A stretch of 10,851 bases of DNA from an uncultured Alphaproteobacteria bacterium (GCA_937967725.1 CALBSY010000300.1:1-10851); one strand, 5' to 3'. Numbered from the stretch's first letter, positions 1-6,611 are shown. Translations and numbers: made by a program. Notes: a model not told the origin generated them from the sequence alone.

Positions 1-423
1 AGTCTCGTCGAGCGGCGTTTCGACCTCGCCTTCCGCTGTCACCCGCTCGCGGGCTTCGATCACCCGCGCATGCAGCAATTCTGGTTTGACGATATGGCGC
101 GCGAAGATCTTCGGTCGCGCCTGCGTGCCGATCTCCAGCGCGTCGCCGAAGCCCTGCGTCACGACCAGGACAACGCGCGTGCCCTTGCGCTCCAGCAGCG
201 CGTTGGTGGCGACCGTAGTGCCCAGCTTTACGGCGTCGACGCCGCCGAAGGCTGCATCGTGTTCCGCCAGAATTAGGCGGATGCCTTCTAGCGCGGCGTC
301 GTCGTAGCGTCCGGGATTGGCGGACAGCAGCTTACGAACCACTTGCACGCCGTCCGGTCCTCGCGCCACCACGTCGGTAAAGGTGCCGCCGCGATCGATC
401 CAGAATTGCCAGCCGGCGCTCAT
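1..423 (-). CDS. 5-oxoprolinase (hydantoinase/oxoprolinase family), N-terminal fragment
   Basis: Only the first 141 codons are present; the gene continues past base 1. The ATG at 423-421 opens a frame with no stop to the window edge. The product begins MSAGWQFWIDRGGTFTD, the typical 5-oxoprolinase N-terminus. Residues 10-19 (DRGGTFTDVV) form the phosphate-binding-like loop of the hydantoinase A/oxoprolinase N-terminal domain. GTTVATNALLERKG (68-81) and the GFGDALEIGTQARPKIF stretch (from 91) are further family signatures. Members of this family cleave 5-oxo-L-proline to L-glutamate with ATP in the cytoplasm and are usually about 1,200 residues long as single-chain enzymes. WIDRGGTFTD and the IGTQARP-type segment favour 5-oxoprolinase over hydantoinase HyuA or an acetone-carboxylase-like relative, but the fragment cannot exclude those. 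No strong Shine-Dalgarno lies directly before the ATG. It is divergent from the GltD-like gene across 109 bp. Confidence 0.85.
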   Translation of the reverse strand, partial: MSAGWQFWIDRGGTFTDVVARGPDGVQVVRKLLSANPGRYDDAALEGIRLILAEHDAAFGGVDAVKLGTTVATNALLERKGTRVVLVVTQGFGDALEIGTQARPKIFARHIVKPELLHARVIEARERVTAEGEVETPLDET

Positions 424-505
424 GCGGCGACCATCGCCACCCAAAGCCCTGCAATCAAGCGCTTAGATGATACCGGCGCCTTGCGCCTGGCGCGCCGCAG
501 GCTAG

Positions 506-517
506 GTTGCGCGCAAC
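506..517. promoter_or_regulatory. 12-bp perfect palindrome in the divergent promoter region
   Basis: GTTGCGCGCAAC is its own reverse complement. It lies four bases before the GAGGAG ribosome-binding site (521-526) of the GltD-like gene, inside the 109-bp divergent gap (424-532). A weak promoter-like pair precedes it on the plus strand: TTGCGC at 481-486 and TAGGTT at 503-508, with a 16-bp spacer. A repressor bound here could block that start, or the site could form a short hairpin in the leader. The palindrome is seen directly; any regulatory role is inferred, and CG-rich palindromes arise easily at this base composition. Confidence 0.3.
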
Positions 518-532
518 ATCGAGGAGCGGCGC

Positions 533-2365
533 TTGAAGCCTACCGACATCCGCAATCCGGACTACTTCCACAAAGTGGTGGACTGCCAGTGGGCTTGCCC
601 GGCGCACACGCCGGTGCCTGAGTACATCCGGCTGATCGCCGCGCAGCGCTATGCCGACGCCTTCATGATCAATTGGAAGTCGAATGTGTTTCCGGGGATT
701 CTCGGGCGCACATGTGACCGGCCGTGCGAGCCGGCCTGCCGGCGCGGGCGGGTGGAAGAAGCGCAGGCGCAAAAGCCCGAGCCGGTGGCTATCTGCCGGC
801 TGAAGCGTGTGGCCGCGGACAACAAAGGCGATATCGAGGCGCGGCTGCCGCCGAAAGCGAGGAAGCACAACGGCAAACGGGTGGCATGCATTGGTGCGGG
901 ACCCGCGTCGTTGACTGTGGCGCGCGATCTGCTGCCGCTTGGCTACGAAGTGCATATCTTCGACGGCGACAAAAAAGCTGGCGGCATGATCCGCACGCAG
1001 ATCCCGCGCTTTCGTTTGCCTGAAAGCGTGATCGACGAGGAGGTTGGCTACATCACGCGGTATGAGCCGGTGATGCGCCTGGGCGAACGCGTGGACTCGC
1101 TGAAGGCGCTGTTGGCCGAGGGCTGGGACGCTGTGTTTGTCGGCTCCGGCGCCCCGCGCGGACGCGATTTGCAGCTCCCTGGCCAGGAAGAGTGCGCCGC
1201 CAATGTGCACATCGGCATCGACTGGCTCTCGAACGTCTCCTTTGAGCACATCGATAAGATCGGTAAGCGCGTGATTGTGCTTGGCGGCGGCAACACGGCG
1301 ATGGATTGCTGTCGCACTTCGCGCCGGCTCGGCGGCGAGGACGTGAAGGTCGTGGTGCGCTCCGGCTTCGAGGAGATGAAGGCCAGTCCATGGGAAAAAG
1401 AGGACGCGATGCACGAGGGCATCCCGATCCTCAACTTCCTCAACCCGAAGGAATTCACGCACGAGAACGGAAAACTCACCGGCGTCACCTTCACAAAGAT
1501 GAAGTGGGACGAGGTGAACGGGCGACGCAAGCTCGTCCCCACCGGCGAACCGGACGAACACATCGAATGCGACGACGTGCTGATGGCCGTCGGCCAAGAA
1601 AACGCTTTCCCATGGATCGAGCGCGATATCGGCATGGAATTCGGCGAGTGGGATATGCCGGTCGTCGACCCGGTGACGATGCAATCGACCATTCCGAATG
1701 TGTTCTTCGGTGGCGATGCAGCGTTCGGGCCGAAGAACATCATTTGGGCCGTGGCGCACGGCCATGATGCGGCCGTGTCGATCCATCTCACGCTCAGCGG
1801 GCAGGACGTGCGTGAGCGGCCGCCGCCGGGCGTGTCGATGCATTCGACAAAGATGGGCATCCACGAATGGAGCTATGACAACGACATTACGCTGGACCTG
1901 CGCTACAAGGTGCCGTTGGTCGAGCCTGAGGTCGCGCTGCGCAACGTTAAGATCGAGGTTGAGAAGGGCTTCGATCCGCTGCTGGGCTATAAGGAAGCGC
2001 AACGTTGCCTGAATTGCGATGTGCAGACCGTGTTCGCGGCCGAACTGTGTATCGAGTGCGACGCTTGCGTCGACATCTGCCCAATGGATTGCATCACCTT
2101 TACTGAGAATGGCGAGGAGGCGGAGCTACGCGCGCGGCTCAATGCGCCCGCCGCCAACGAAACGCAGGATCTCTACATCCAGGATGGGCTCAAGACGGGC
2201 CGCATCATGGCGAAGGACGAGGACGTCTGCCTGCACTGCGGCCTCTGCGCCGAGCGCTGCCCGACGGGCGCGTGGGACATGCAGAAATTCTACCTCGACA
2301 TCACTCATGCGGGGTGCGCGCCGAGCCCAGCGCCCCAACGGCGCGAGCCCGCGGCAGCGCTCTAA
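533..2365 (+). CDS. GltD-like FAD/NAD(P) oxidoreductase with C-terminal 2[4Fe-4S] ferredoxin domain (KorC-type partner of KorAB)
   Basis: 610 residues from a TTG start, supported by GAGGAG at 521-526 six bases upstream. The domain order follows small glutamate-synthase-subunit relatives. An N-terminal Fe-S domain has cysteines at 18, 22, 61, 65 and 69. The FAD loop GAGPAS is at 121-126. The pyridine-nucleotide loop GGGNTAMDCC is at 251-260, with Arg276 after the following strand as in NADPH-binding GltD. The second FAD contact GGDAAFGP is at 393-400. The C-terminus adds a bacterial-ferredoxin domain with two CxxCxxCxxxCP motifs (506-517 and 566-577), preceded by a CLNC pair at 492-495. Such proteins move electrons between ferredoxin-type clusters and NAD(P)H. 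With korA and korB downstream, it probably accepts electrons from 2-oxoacid oxidation and reduces NAD(P), as described for a three-subunit 2-oxoglutarate:NADP oxidoreductase in Azoarcus. It has no glutamate synthase large subunit nearby. The partner assignment is inference. Confidence 0.85.
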   Translation: MKPTDIRNPDYFHKVVDCQWACPAHTPVPEYIRLIAAQRYADAFMINWKSNVFPGILGRTCDRPCEPACRRGRVEEAQAQKPEPVAICRLKRVAADNKGDIEARLPPKARKHNGKRVACIGAGPASLTVARDLLPLGYEVHIFDGDKKAGGMIRTQIPRFRLPESVIDEEVGYITRYEPVMRLGERVDSLKALLAEGWDAVFVGSGAPRGRDLQLPGQEECAANVHIGIDWLSNVSFEHIDKIGKRVIVLGGGNTAMDCCRTSRRLGGEDVKVVVRSGFEEMKASPWEKEDAMHEGIPILNFLNPKEFTHENGKLTGVTFTKMKWDEVNGRRKLVPTGEPDEHIECDDVLMAVGQENAFPWIERDIGMEFGEWDMPVVDPVTMQSTIPNVFFGGDAAFGPKNIIWAVAHGHDAAVSIHLTLSGQDVRERPPPGVSMHSTKMGIHEWSYDNDITLDLRYKVPLVEPEVALRNVKIEVEKGFDPLLGYKEAQRCLNCDVQTVFAAELCIECDACVDICPMDCITFTENGEEAELRARLNAPAANETQDLYIQDGLKTGRIMAKDEDVCLHCGLCAERCPTGAWDMQKFYLDITHAGCAPSPAPQRREPAAAL

Positions 2366-2372
2366 AGTCAGC

Positions 2373-2388
2373 ATTACGCTTGCGTAAT
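2373..2388. promoter_or_regulatory. Inverted repeat ATTACG-CTTG-CGTAAT after the GltD-like gene
   Basis: A six-bp inverted repeat (ATTACG, 2373-2378; CGTAAT, 2383-2388) flanks a CTTG loop. Read as DNA it is a 16-bp palindrome with only the two central bases unmatched. It begins seven bases after the TAA of the GltD-like gene. It could be an operator for a dimeric regulator of the next gene, or a small RNA hairpin closing the upstream transcript. No T-run follows, so an intrinsic terminator is unlikely. I could not place a convincing -35/-10 pair next to it. Confidence 0.35.
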
Positions 2389-2446
2389 CGAAAATTGCTT
2401 TCCGGCGGTCTGCTTCGGGAACACAGTACCGTGAGCGGCGTTTGGG

Positions 2447-2465
2447 CAGGGTCAGCGGGACCCTG
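2447..2465 (+). promoter_or_regulatory. Perfect 7-bp stem-loop in the leader of the small anchored protein
   Basis: CAGGGTC (2447-2453) and GACCCTG (2459-2465) pair perfectly around the five-base loop AGCGG. The hairpin sits about 50 bases upstream of the ATG at 2518 and lacks a following T-run, so it looks more like a leader structure or mRNA-stability element than a terminator. The pairing is seen; the role is unknown. Confidence 0.35.
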
Positions 2466-2517
2466 AACCGGGGCCGCCGTGACTCTGTCATTGGGACGAA
2501 CCCGAAGGGGAAGCACC

Positions 2518-2835
2518 ATGAAATCAGTCGTTAAAGCCGTTGCGTTCAGCTTCGCATTGGCATCTTTCGCGGCCATGCCGGTCGCTTACGCGGAAGAAGC
2601 GGCCCAGTTCCGCACCGCTGCTCCGCAGACGTTCTCGTCTGACGAGCTGCAGCAATACGGTCTGGATGCCGCGTCGACCGAACGCGCCTTGGAACTGCAG
2701 GATCAGGGCTATGAAATTCGGGTGCTGTCCCGTGAGGAAGCCGAAGAATATCAAGCCGGCATCACCGACAATCAGTGGATCTGGCTCGGCATTCTGGCCG
2801 GCGTGATCATCATCGCGGTCGCCGTCGCCGACTGA
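2518..2835 (+). CDS. Small exported protein with C-terminal membrane anchor (PA2779-like layout)
   Basis: 105 residues. The ATG at 2518 is chosen over an upstream in-frame GTG (2479) because AAGGGGAAG (2505-2513) stands five bases before it and the signal peptide starts cleanly there. Residues 1-25 look like a Sec signal peptide (Lys2 and Lys6, a hydrophobic core, AYA before Glu26). A polar, acidic middle part (26-86) contains QQYGLDAASTERALELQDQG and LSREEAEEYQAG. Residues 87-104 (from WIWLGILAGVIII) form one transmembrane helix with a single residue after it. The layout predicts a small periplasmic domain held in the inner membrane. The next gene overlaps by one base (TGATG), so the two are translationally coupled. 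Size, topology and a C39-type neighbour match the PA2779/PA2778 pair of Pseudomonas, whose function is not established. Sequence-level homology is my judgement and was not tested. Confidence 0.75.
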   Translation: MKSVVKAVAFSFALASFAAMPVAYAEEAAQFRTAAPQTFSSDELQQYGLDAASTERALELQDQGYEIRVLSREEAEEYQAGITDNQWIWLGILAGVIIIAVAVAD

Positions 2836-3590
2836 TGCGGCGGCGCTTCGCGCGCCTCAACCTGCTGTTGCTGGCCCTGTGCGCTGGCGGCTGCGCCGTG
2901 ACCGGAAATTCGGACATGGCGTCGTTCGCCCAGAACACTGGCAGCAACAGCTTTGAGGTCTTCGACAGAACAATCCAGTCTCCGGATGCGCTGGTGCTGC
3001 CGGTCGTGCATGACAGGCAGACCGCGGGTCCGTCTTGCGGCGCGCACGTGCTGGCCAGCGTCGTGAACTACTGGCATGGGGCCGATACGCTTAGTGGAGA
3101 CGCGCTCTATCGGGCGACTCCCCCAGCCAGTCCGGCCGGCTATTCGATGGCCGAATTGATGACGCTGGCGCAGACGCATGGCCTGCTTGCCAGCGCGGTT
3201 CGCATGCCCAGCGACGCCATCACGCAAGAATTGGAGCGCGGGCGCCCCGTGCTGGTGCCGGTTCGACTGCCCTCGATTTATGTCCAGCAACGGCAATTGC
3301 CCGGCGGGGATATTCCGGTCGTCGGTTTCGTGCGCAACACGCTGATCTATCGTGCGGGGCGGGTGTCCGAATTCACGGACTTGGCCGTGGTTGATCACTA
3401 CTTACTCGTCGTCGGCTACGAGCCAGAGGGCCTGTTCGTGGTGATCGAGCCGGTGATGGGCTATCGCACCATCAGCGCCGACAAGTTGGAGCGGTACCGC
3501 GAGCATTTTGAGGATGCGGCTATCGTGTTTAGCGCTCCGCCGCGCGCGCCGGGAGCGGCCGGGGTCGCAGGCGCGCCTCCAGCCGGCTGA
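2835..3590 (+). CDS. Probable lipoprotein with C39-like cysteine peptidase domain (PA2778-like)
   Basis: 251 residues from the ATG at 2835, which shares one base with the preceding stop. An arginine-rich start and hydrophobic stretch lead to Cys20 in LCAGGC, a somewhat loose lipobox (Ala at -3), with Ala at +2 that would favour the outer membrane. The C39-like fold is indicated by Gln62 six residues before Cys68 (SCGAHVLASVVNYW), the spacing of the oxyanion Gln and catalytic Cys in C39 peptidases, and by His188 in VDHYLLVVGYE. Next comes VIEPVMGYRTIS (203-214), where the usual DP of the family reads EP (Glu205). A Pro/Ala/Gly-rich tail ends the protein. No ABC transporter domain is present, so it is not a bacteriocin exporter. 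It probably acts in the periplasm or at the outer membrane with the small anchored partner. Its substrate cannot be read from the sequence. Confidence 0.75.
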   Translation: MRRRFARLNLLLLALCAGGCAVTGNSDMASFAQNTGSNSFEVFDRTIQSPDALVLPVVHDRQTAGPSCGAHVLASVVNYWHGADTLSGDALYRATPPASPAGYSMAELMTLAQTHGLLASAVRMPSDAITQELERGRPVLVPVRLPSIYVQQRQLPGGDIPVVGFVRNTLIYRAGRVSEFTDLAVVDHYLLVVGYEPEGLFVVIEPVMGYRTISADKLERYREHFEDAAIVFSAPPRAPGAAGVAGAPPAG

Positions 3591-3599
3591 TCTTTCGCG

Positions 3600-3637
3600 G
3601 CAATTTCGATTGCGGGCGGCGCCGCCGCCCTTCATTT
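3600..3637 (+). terminator. Possible intrinsic terminator: tandem hairpins after the C39-like gene
   Basis: A five-bp stem closed by a TTCG tetraloop (GCAAT 3600-3604, ATTGC 3609-3613) is followed directly by a GC-rich hairpin (GGGCGGC 3614-3620, loop GCC, GCCGCCC 3624-3630) and a modest T-rich tail (TTCATTT, 3631-3637). This begins nine bases after the TGA at 3588-3590. The T-run is interrupted, so termination may be partial. If it works, korAB would need its own promoter in 3638-3690, where I find no convincing one. Confidence 0.4.
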
Positions 3638-3690
3638 GCGCGTCATGACCAGCTATTGAGGGCAGCCCCTAGGCGGACTGGCCGCCACTT

Positions 3691-5559
3691 TTGAAGGGCT
3701 ACGAGGCGCCGCTCCCCGATATGCCGAAGCCGCTGGCCGCTACGAACGATTTCGTCGTCAAATTCGCCAATGTGAACGGGTCGGGGTCCGCCAGCGCCAA
3801 CGGACTGTTCGCCAAGGCCGTGCTGCGCATGGGCGTGCCGGTGGGCCCGCGCAACATCTTCCCGTCCAACATTCAGGGTCTTCCTACGTGGTACGAGGTC
3901 CGGGTTAACGAGGCCGACTGCCTCGGCCGCCGCGGCGGCGTCGATCTGATGGTGGCGATGAACCCGCAGACCTGGGACGCTGACGTGAAAGGGATCGCGC
4001 CCGGCGGCTACCTCCTCTACGATTCGTCGAAGCCAATCCCGGCCGCGCGATTCCGTGATGACATCACCGTGCTTGGCGCGCCGCTGACCGAGATTATCGC
4101 CTCGGAGTTTGCCGATCCGCGCCAGCGGCAGCTCTTCAAAAACATCTGCTATGTCGGCGTGCTCGCGCACTTGATTGGGCTCGACGTCGAGGCGGTGAAG
4201 GATCTGGTCGGCAAGGAGTTCAAGGGTAAGGACAAGCTGATCCAGCCCAACCTGAAGGCGTTCGAGCTGGGCCGAGCTTATGCTGAAAAGAACCTCGAAC
4301 CGATCGGGCTGCGGCTCCGCAAGGCCGACAAGGTAGGCGACCGCATTTTCGTAGAAGGCAATGACGCCGCCGCGCTTGGCGCCGTTTATGGCGGCGCCAC
4401 GTTCTGCGCTTGGTATCCCATCACGCCATCGACCTCACTCGCGGAGGCGTTCGAGAAACATTGCCGCGCGCTCCGCACCGCGCCAGACGGTAAAAAGCGC
4501 TATGCTATCGTGCAGGCCGAAGATGAGATCGCGTCTATCGGCATGGTGATGGGCGCCGGTTGGGCCGGGTCGCGAGCATTCACCTGCACCTCCGGTCCCG
4601 GCGTGTCGCTGATGACCGAGTTCATCGGCTTCTCGTACTACGCTGAAGTGCCGGCGGTGATTTTTGACGTGCAGCGCGGCGGCCCTTCGACCGGCATGCC
4701 TACGCGCACGCAGCAATCGGACCTGCTCTCGGCCGCCTATGCCTCGCATGGCGATACAAAGCATCCGATGCTGTTTCCGGGCAATCCGACCGAGGCGTTC
4801 GAGTTTGCCGCGCAGGCTTTCGATTTGGCCGACTTCTTTCAAACCACAATTTTCGTCATGCTCGAACTCGACATCGGCATGCAGGAATGGCTTTCCGCGC
4901 CATTCAAATGGGATGCGGCGCGCAAGCTCAATCGCGGCAAGGTGCTGAGCTATGAGCACTTGGAGCAGGGCGTGCCGTTCGGCCGCTATCGCGATGTCGA
5001 TGGCGACGCCGTGCCGTATCGCACGCTGCCTGGCACGCACCCAAGCAAAGGCAGCTACTTCACGCGCGGCTCCAGTCACGATCAAGACGCGCGCTACAGC
5101 GAGAAGGGAGAGGACTACACTGCCGGCATGGAGCGGCTGCTGCGTAAATGGGAGACCATGAAGTCCCACGTGCCTGCACCTGTTCGTAAAGACGCGAAGC
5201 GCCGAACGCCTGACGGTGTGATCTATTTTGGCTCTACCGACCCAGCCATGAAAGAAGCGTTGCACGAACTGGAATTGCAGGGAATCTTCGTCGACGCCAT
5301 GCGCATCCGCGGCTTTCCGTTCTGCGATGAAGTGTTCGAGTTCATTCGCGGTCACGAACAGGTATTCGTGGTTGAGCAAAACCGTGACGCGCAACTGAAG
5401 TCGCTGTTGGTGAACGAAGGCGGCGTACATCCCGCGCGCCTCGTCTCCGTGTTGCACTATGACGGCTCGCCGATCTCGGCGCGCTTCATAACCCGGGACA
5501 TCGCCGAAAAGCTAAAGTCCGGCCACGCCGCAGCGTTGCCCGAGAAAGCAAAACCATGA
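3691..5559 (+). CDS. korA: 2-oxoacid (2-oxoglutarate):acceptor oxidoreductase, fused gamma-alpha subunit KorA
   Basis: 622 residues if it starts at the TTG 3691, or 612 from the ATG at 3721 (MPKPLAATNDFVVKF). Neither has a strong Shine-Dalgarno at good spacing, and an in-frame TAG at 3670-3672 limits the upstream side. Residues about 18-195 are the gamma domain, with GSGSASANGLFAKAV and GPRNIFPSNIQGLPTWYEVR. Residues about 215-600 are the alpha domain, with the hallmark YPITPST (242-248), QAEDEIASIGMVMGAGWAG (275-293), TSGPG (300-304) and DVQRGGPSTGMPT (326-338). The gamma-alpha fusion and the length match KorA of mycobacteria and other aerobes. With KorB it oxidatively decarboxylates a 2-oxoacid to the acyl-CoA. 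2-Oxoglutarate is the likely substrate, but pyruvate or branched-chain oxoacids cannot be excluded by eye. The stop overlaps the korB start by four bases (ATGA). Confidence 0.9.
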   Translation: MKGYEAPLPDMPKPLAATNDFVVKFANVNGSGSASANGLFAKAVLRMGVPVGPRNIFPSNIQGLPTWYEVRVNEADCLGRRGGVDLMVAMNPQTWDADVKGIAPGGYLLYDSSKPIPAARFRDDITVLGAPLTEIIASEFADPRQRQLFKNICYVGVLAHLIGLDVEAVKDLVGKEFKGKDKLIQPNLKAFELGRAYAEKNLEPIGLRLRKADKVGDRIFVEGNDAAALGAVYGGATFCAWYPITPSTSLAEAFEKHCRALRTAPDGKKRYAIVQAEDEIASIGMVMGAGWAGSRAFTCTSGPGVSLMTEFIGFSYYAEVPAVIFDVQRGGPSTGMPTRTQQSDLLSAAYASHGDTKHPMLFPGNPTEAFEFAAQAFDLADFFQTTIFVMLELDIGMQEWLSAPFKWDAARKLNRGKVLSYEHLEQGVPFGRYRDVDGDAVPYRTLPGTHPSKGSYFTRGSSHDQDARYSEKGEDYTAGMERLLRKWETMKSHVPAPVRKDAKRRTPDGVIYFGSTDPAMKEALHELELQGIFVDAMRIRGFPFCDEVFEFIRGHEQVFVVEQNRDAQLKSLLVNEGGVHPARLVSVLHYDGSPISARFITRDIAEKLKSGHAAALPEKAKP

Positions 5560-6611
5560 CCTATATCGCCAAACCGCCGTTGCACCACCCGTCTTTGGAG
5601 AAGAACGCGCTCGGCTTCACGCGCCGCGACTACGAAGGCCGCATTTCCACACTTTGCGCCGGCTGCGGCCACGATTCGATCAGCGCGGCGATCGTGCAGG
5701 CCTGCTTTGAGATCGATCTTGCTCCTCACCGGCTGGCCAAATTCTCCGGCATTGGTTGCTCATCAAAGACGCCGGATTACTTCGTCAGTCCCGCGCATGG
5801 CTTCAACGCCGTGCACGGACGTATGCCGTCCGTACTCACCGGCGCCAACATTGCCGCGAAGGATCTGATCTATCTCGGCGTCAGCGGCGACGGCGATAGC
5901 GCCTCCATCGGGCTTGGCCAGTTCGCGCACGCGGTGCGGCGCGGCGTGAACATGACCTACATTGTCGAGAACAATGGCGTCTACGGCCTGACCAAAGGTC
6001 AATTCTCAGCGACTTCCGATAAGGGCTCGAAGGCCAAGAAGGGCGCGGAAAACAAGGATTCGCCGATCGATCTCGTCATGCTCGGCCTGCAGCTGGGCGC
6101 GACCTATGTCGGCCGCTCGTTCTCCGGCGACAAGCACCAGCTCGTGCCGCTGATCAAGGGCGCGCTCAGTCACAAGGGGACGGCGATCTTGGATGTGATC
6201 AGCCCGTGCGTGGCGTTCAATAACCATGTCGGTTCGACCAAGAGTTTCGATTATGTGCGCGCACACAACGAGGCCGTGAACCGAATGGATGTGATCAGTC
6301 CGCGTGCGCCGATCAAGGCGGACTACAAGCCAGGCGAAGTGAAGGAAGTGCGTCAGCACGATGGCTCGATCCTGCGTCTGCGCAAGCTCGAGCACGATTA
6401 CGACAACACCCGCCGTAACGCCGCGCTCGCCTATCTCGGCCGCAAGGCGCAGGAAGGCGAGATCGTCACCGGGTTGCTTTATGTAGATCCGGAAGCGGCC
6501 GATCTGCACGACGGGCTGCACACGGTTGATACGCCGCTCAACAAACTCACCGACCACGATCTCATCCCGCCCGTCAGCGCGTTGGAGAAGATCAACGAGA
6601 GCCTGCGTTAG
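5556..6611 (+). CDS. korB: 2-oxoacid (2-oxoglutarate):acceptor oxidoreductase, thiamine-diphosphate beta subunit KorB
   Basis: 351 residues, with its ATG inside the korA stop (ATGA), so it is translationally coupled. CAGCGHD (34-40), GIGCSS (66-71) and Cys218 (SPCVAFNNH) give the four cysteines 34, 37, 68 and 218 expected to hold the [4Fe-4S] cluster of KorB-type subunits. The thiamine-diphosphate and Mg motif runs from GDGDSASIG (111-119) to ENNGVYGLTKGQ (138-149). There is no ferredoxin domain of its own, so an external electron acceptor is needed; the GltD-like protein upstream is the best candidate. The length fits stand-alone KorB proteins. The C-terminal part (about 245-351) continues past the TPP domain, as in KorB relatives. 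The gene ends tail to tail with the dehydrogenase gene on the other strand, overlapping it by four bases (6608-6611). Confidence 0.9.
   Translation: MTYIAKPPLHHPSLEKNALGFTRRDYEGRISTLCAGCGHDSISAAIVQACFEIDLAPHRLAKFSGIGCSSKTPDYFVSPAHGFNAVHGRMPSVLTGANIAAKDLIYLGVSGDGDSASIGLGQFAHAVRRGVNMTYIVENNGVYGLTKGQFSATSDKGSKAKKGAENKDSPIDLVMLGLQLGATYVGRSFSGDKHQLVPLIKGALSHKGTAILDVISPCVAFNNHVGSTKSFDYVRAHNEAVNRMDVISPRAPIKADYKPGEVKEVRQHDGSILRLRKLEHDYDNTRRNAALAYLGRKAQEGEIVTGLLYVDPEAADLHDGLHTVDTPLNKLTDHDLIPPVSALEKINESLR

Noticed and set aside
70..621. Short plus-strand frames in the first 600 bases
   Set aside because: Those up to base 423 are antisense to the 5-oxoprolinase fragment, whose N-terminal motifs are unmistakable; the rest run through the gap into the GltD-like gene in another frame.
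455..2002. 515-residue open frame on the minus strand opposite the GltD-like gene
   Set aside because: It is fully antisense to a gene with clear Fe-S, FAD and NAD(P) motifs. Its own translation is His/Arg-rich with no recognisable domain, as expected for a shadow frame in high-GC DNA.
2447..2465. Stem-loop as an intrinsic terminator of the GltD-like gene
   Set aside because: No T-run follows the stem, and it lies about 80 bases past the stop codon.
2479..2517. GTG start extending the small anchored protein by 13 residues
   Set aside because: The ATG at 2518 has a good ribosome-binding site and begins a clean signal peptide; the extension would put arginine-rich residues before it and has no Shine-Dalgarno.
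2835..3590. Bacteriocin maturation/export system
   Set aside because: The C39-like domain stands alone on a lipoprotein; there is no ABC transporter, membrane fusion protein or double-glycine leader peptide nearby, and the small partner has a Sec signal and a membrane anchor.
4435..5457. 340-residue open frame on the minus strand inside korA
   Set aside because: It lies opposite the conserved alpha domain of KorA, has an arginine/histidine-rich composition and no motif; a shadow frame.
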